Positions 63,863-64,000 of a DNA stretch of 64,000 bases are shown here, in pieces. The DNA lies in contig JBEIHX010000020.1 in the NCBI GenBank assembly GCA_040381075.1, forward strand, positions 3,217 through 67,216. Direction: 5' to 3'. The translations under genes were made by a program, and so were the position numbers. The notes beneath the pieces were generated by a model. That model ran no database searches. It was not told the origin of the DNA and saw nothing but the letters and a program-made list of their open reading frames with translations. Positions within the stretch are counted from its first letter, which is position 1, and every line of letters begins with the position of its first letter. This stretch comes from JBEIHX01 sp040381075. GTDB lineage: Bacteria; Pseudomonadota; Alphaproteobacteria; Caulobacterales; Aquidulcibacteraceae.

Positions 63863-64000
63863 ACTATCCTGAATTTTGTGCGCTGACGTGGTAACTGCTC
63901 TCAGAGGAGACCCACGTATGAGCATCGACAAACACCTTCTGGACCGTCTGATGGAAGGCCGCTCGCCTGGCGATCTGTTTGGCAAGACCGGCATCCTGGC
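63861..64000 (+). mobile_element. Left part of an IS256-family element, runs off the window
   Basis: The boundary at about 63861 (GGACTATCCTGAATTTTGTG) is inferred from the abrupt end of the older transposase fragment and looks like a left terminal inverted repeat. The other end is outside the window. Confidence 0.55.
63918..64000 (+). CDS. IS256-family transposase, N-terminal part
   Basis: Twenty-seven codons are visible, reading MSIDKHLLDRLMEGRSPGDL and then FGKTGIL, the typical N-terminus of alphaproteobacterial IS256 transposases. GAGGAGA precedes the ATG by 8 bases. The gene continues beyond the window, so intactness is unknown. Confidence 0.8.
   Translation, partial: MSIDKHLLDRLMEGRSPGDLFGKTGIL

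Overview
The window reads as a chromosomal segment of a high-GC alphaproteobacterium. The Caulobacterales/Maricaulales (Hyphomonadaceae-like) side is most likely. The grounds are a Rieske/cytochrome b/cytochrome c1 operon of alphaproteobacterial type, a TonB-receptor-driven maltodextrin locus with tryptophan-halogenase and cupin_8 neighbours as in Caulobacter relatives, TorF-type and DUF6285 proteins, and very high GC coding with many long antisense open frames. No rRNA, tRNA or CRISPR array was seen. The genus assignment is inference.

Layout. 0.3-3.2 kb: a Nudix-like protein and an unusual secreted repeat protein. 4.4-13.5 kb: housekeeping genes (YghU-type GST, DegP/HtrA protease, RarA, RluA-family pseudouridine synthase, SurE, S46 peptidase, TrmL). 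13.6-16.4 kb: the cytochrome bc1 operon. 16.9-19.3 kb: an AceE/transketolase-like ThDP enzyme preceded by a palindromic 17-bp repeat array. 19.2-26 kb: a tripartite RND efflux system, with tetR-adaptor-pump in one operon and the outer-membrane factor divergent from it. 26.2-33.5 kb: TorF-like porin, SDR, BaiN/HI0933-like flavoprotein, DUF6285-phosphotransferase pair, DUF502 protein, carotenoid oxygenase and a RusA-like nuclease.

33.7-53.4 kb is a large starch/maltodextrin locus. A six-gene minus-strand operon (GH97, CBM20-like esterase lipoprotein, MFS sugar transporter, GH13 lipoprotein, cation/proton antiporter, tryptophan halogenase) faces a LacI regulator. A second minus-strand operon holds a secreted alpha-amylase followed by an alpha-glucosidase. 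A divergent TonB-dependent receptor follows, then a second halogenase and a cupin_8 protein. Together they suggest outer-membrane uptake of malto-oligosaccharides, cell-surface and periplasmic cleavage, inner-membrane transport and cytoplasmic hydrolysis under LacI control, with the role of the halogenases unexplained.

53.7-64 kb is accessory: an orphan radical SAM protein, a GAF-GGDEF-EAL protein, a TylF-like methyltransferase with two PhyH-like dioxygenases, then decayed transposases (IS110, ISAs1, IS21 istB, IS256) around an unknown membrane protein and a VapBC pair. The window ends inside a fresh IS256-family transposase.

Short intergenic tandem repeats of 11-17 bp recur across the window. 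The most interesting items are the antiporter/halogenase-containing starch operon, the secreted repeat protein, the methyltransferase/PhyH cluster and the TTTGGnCCAAA array.
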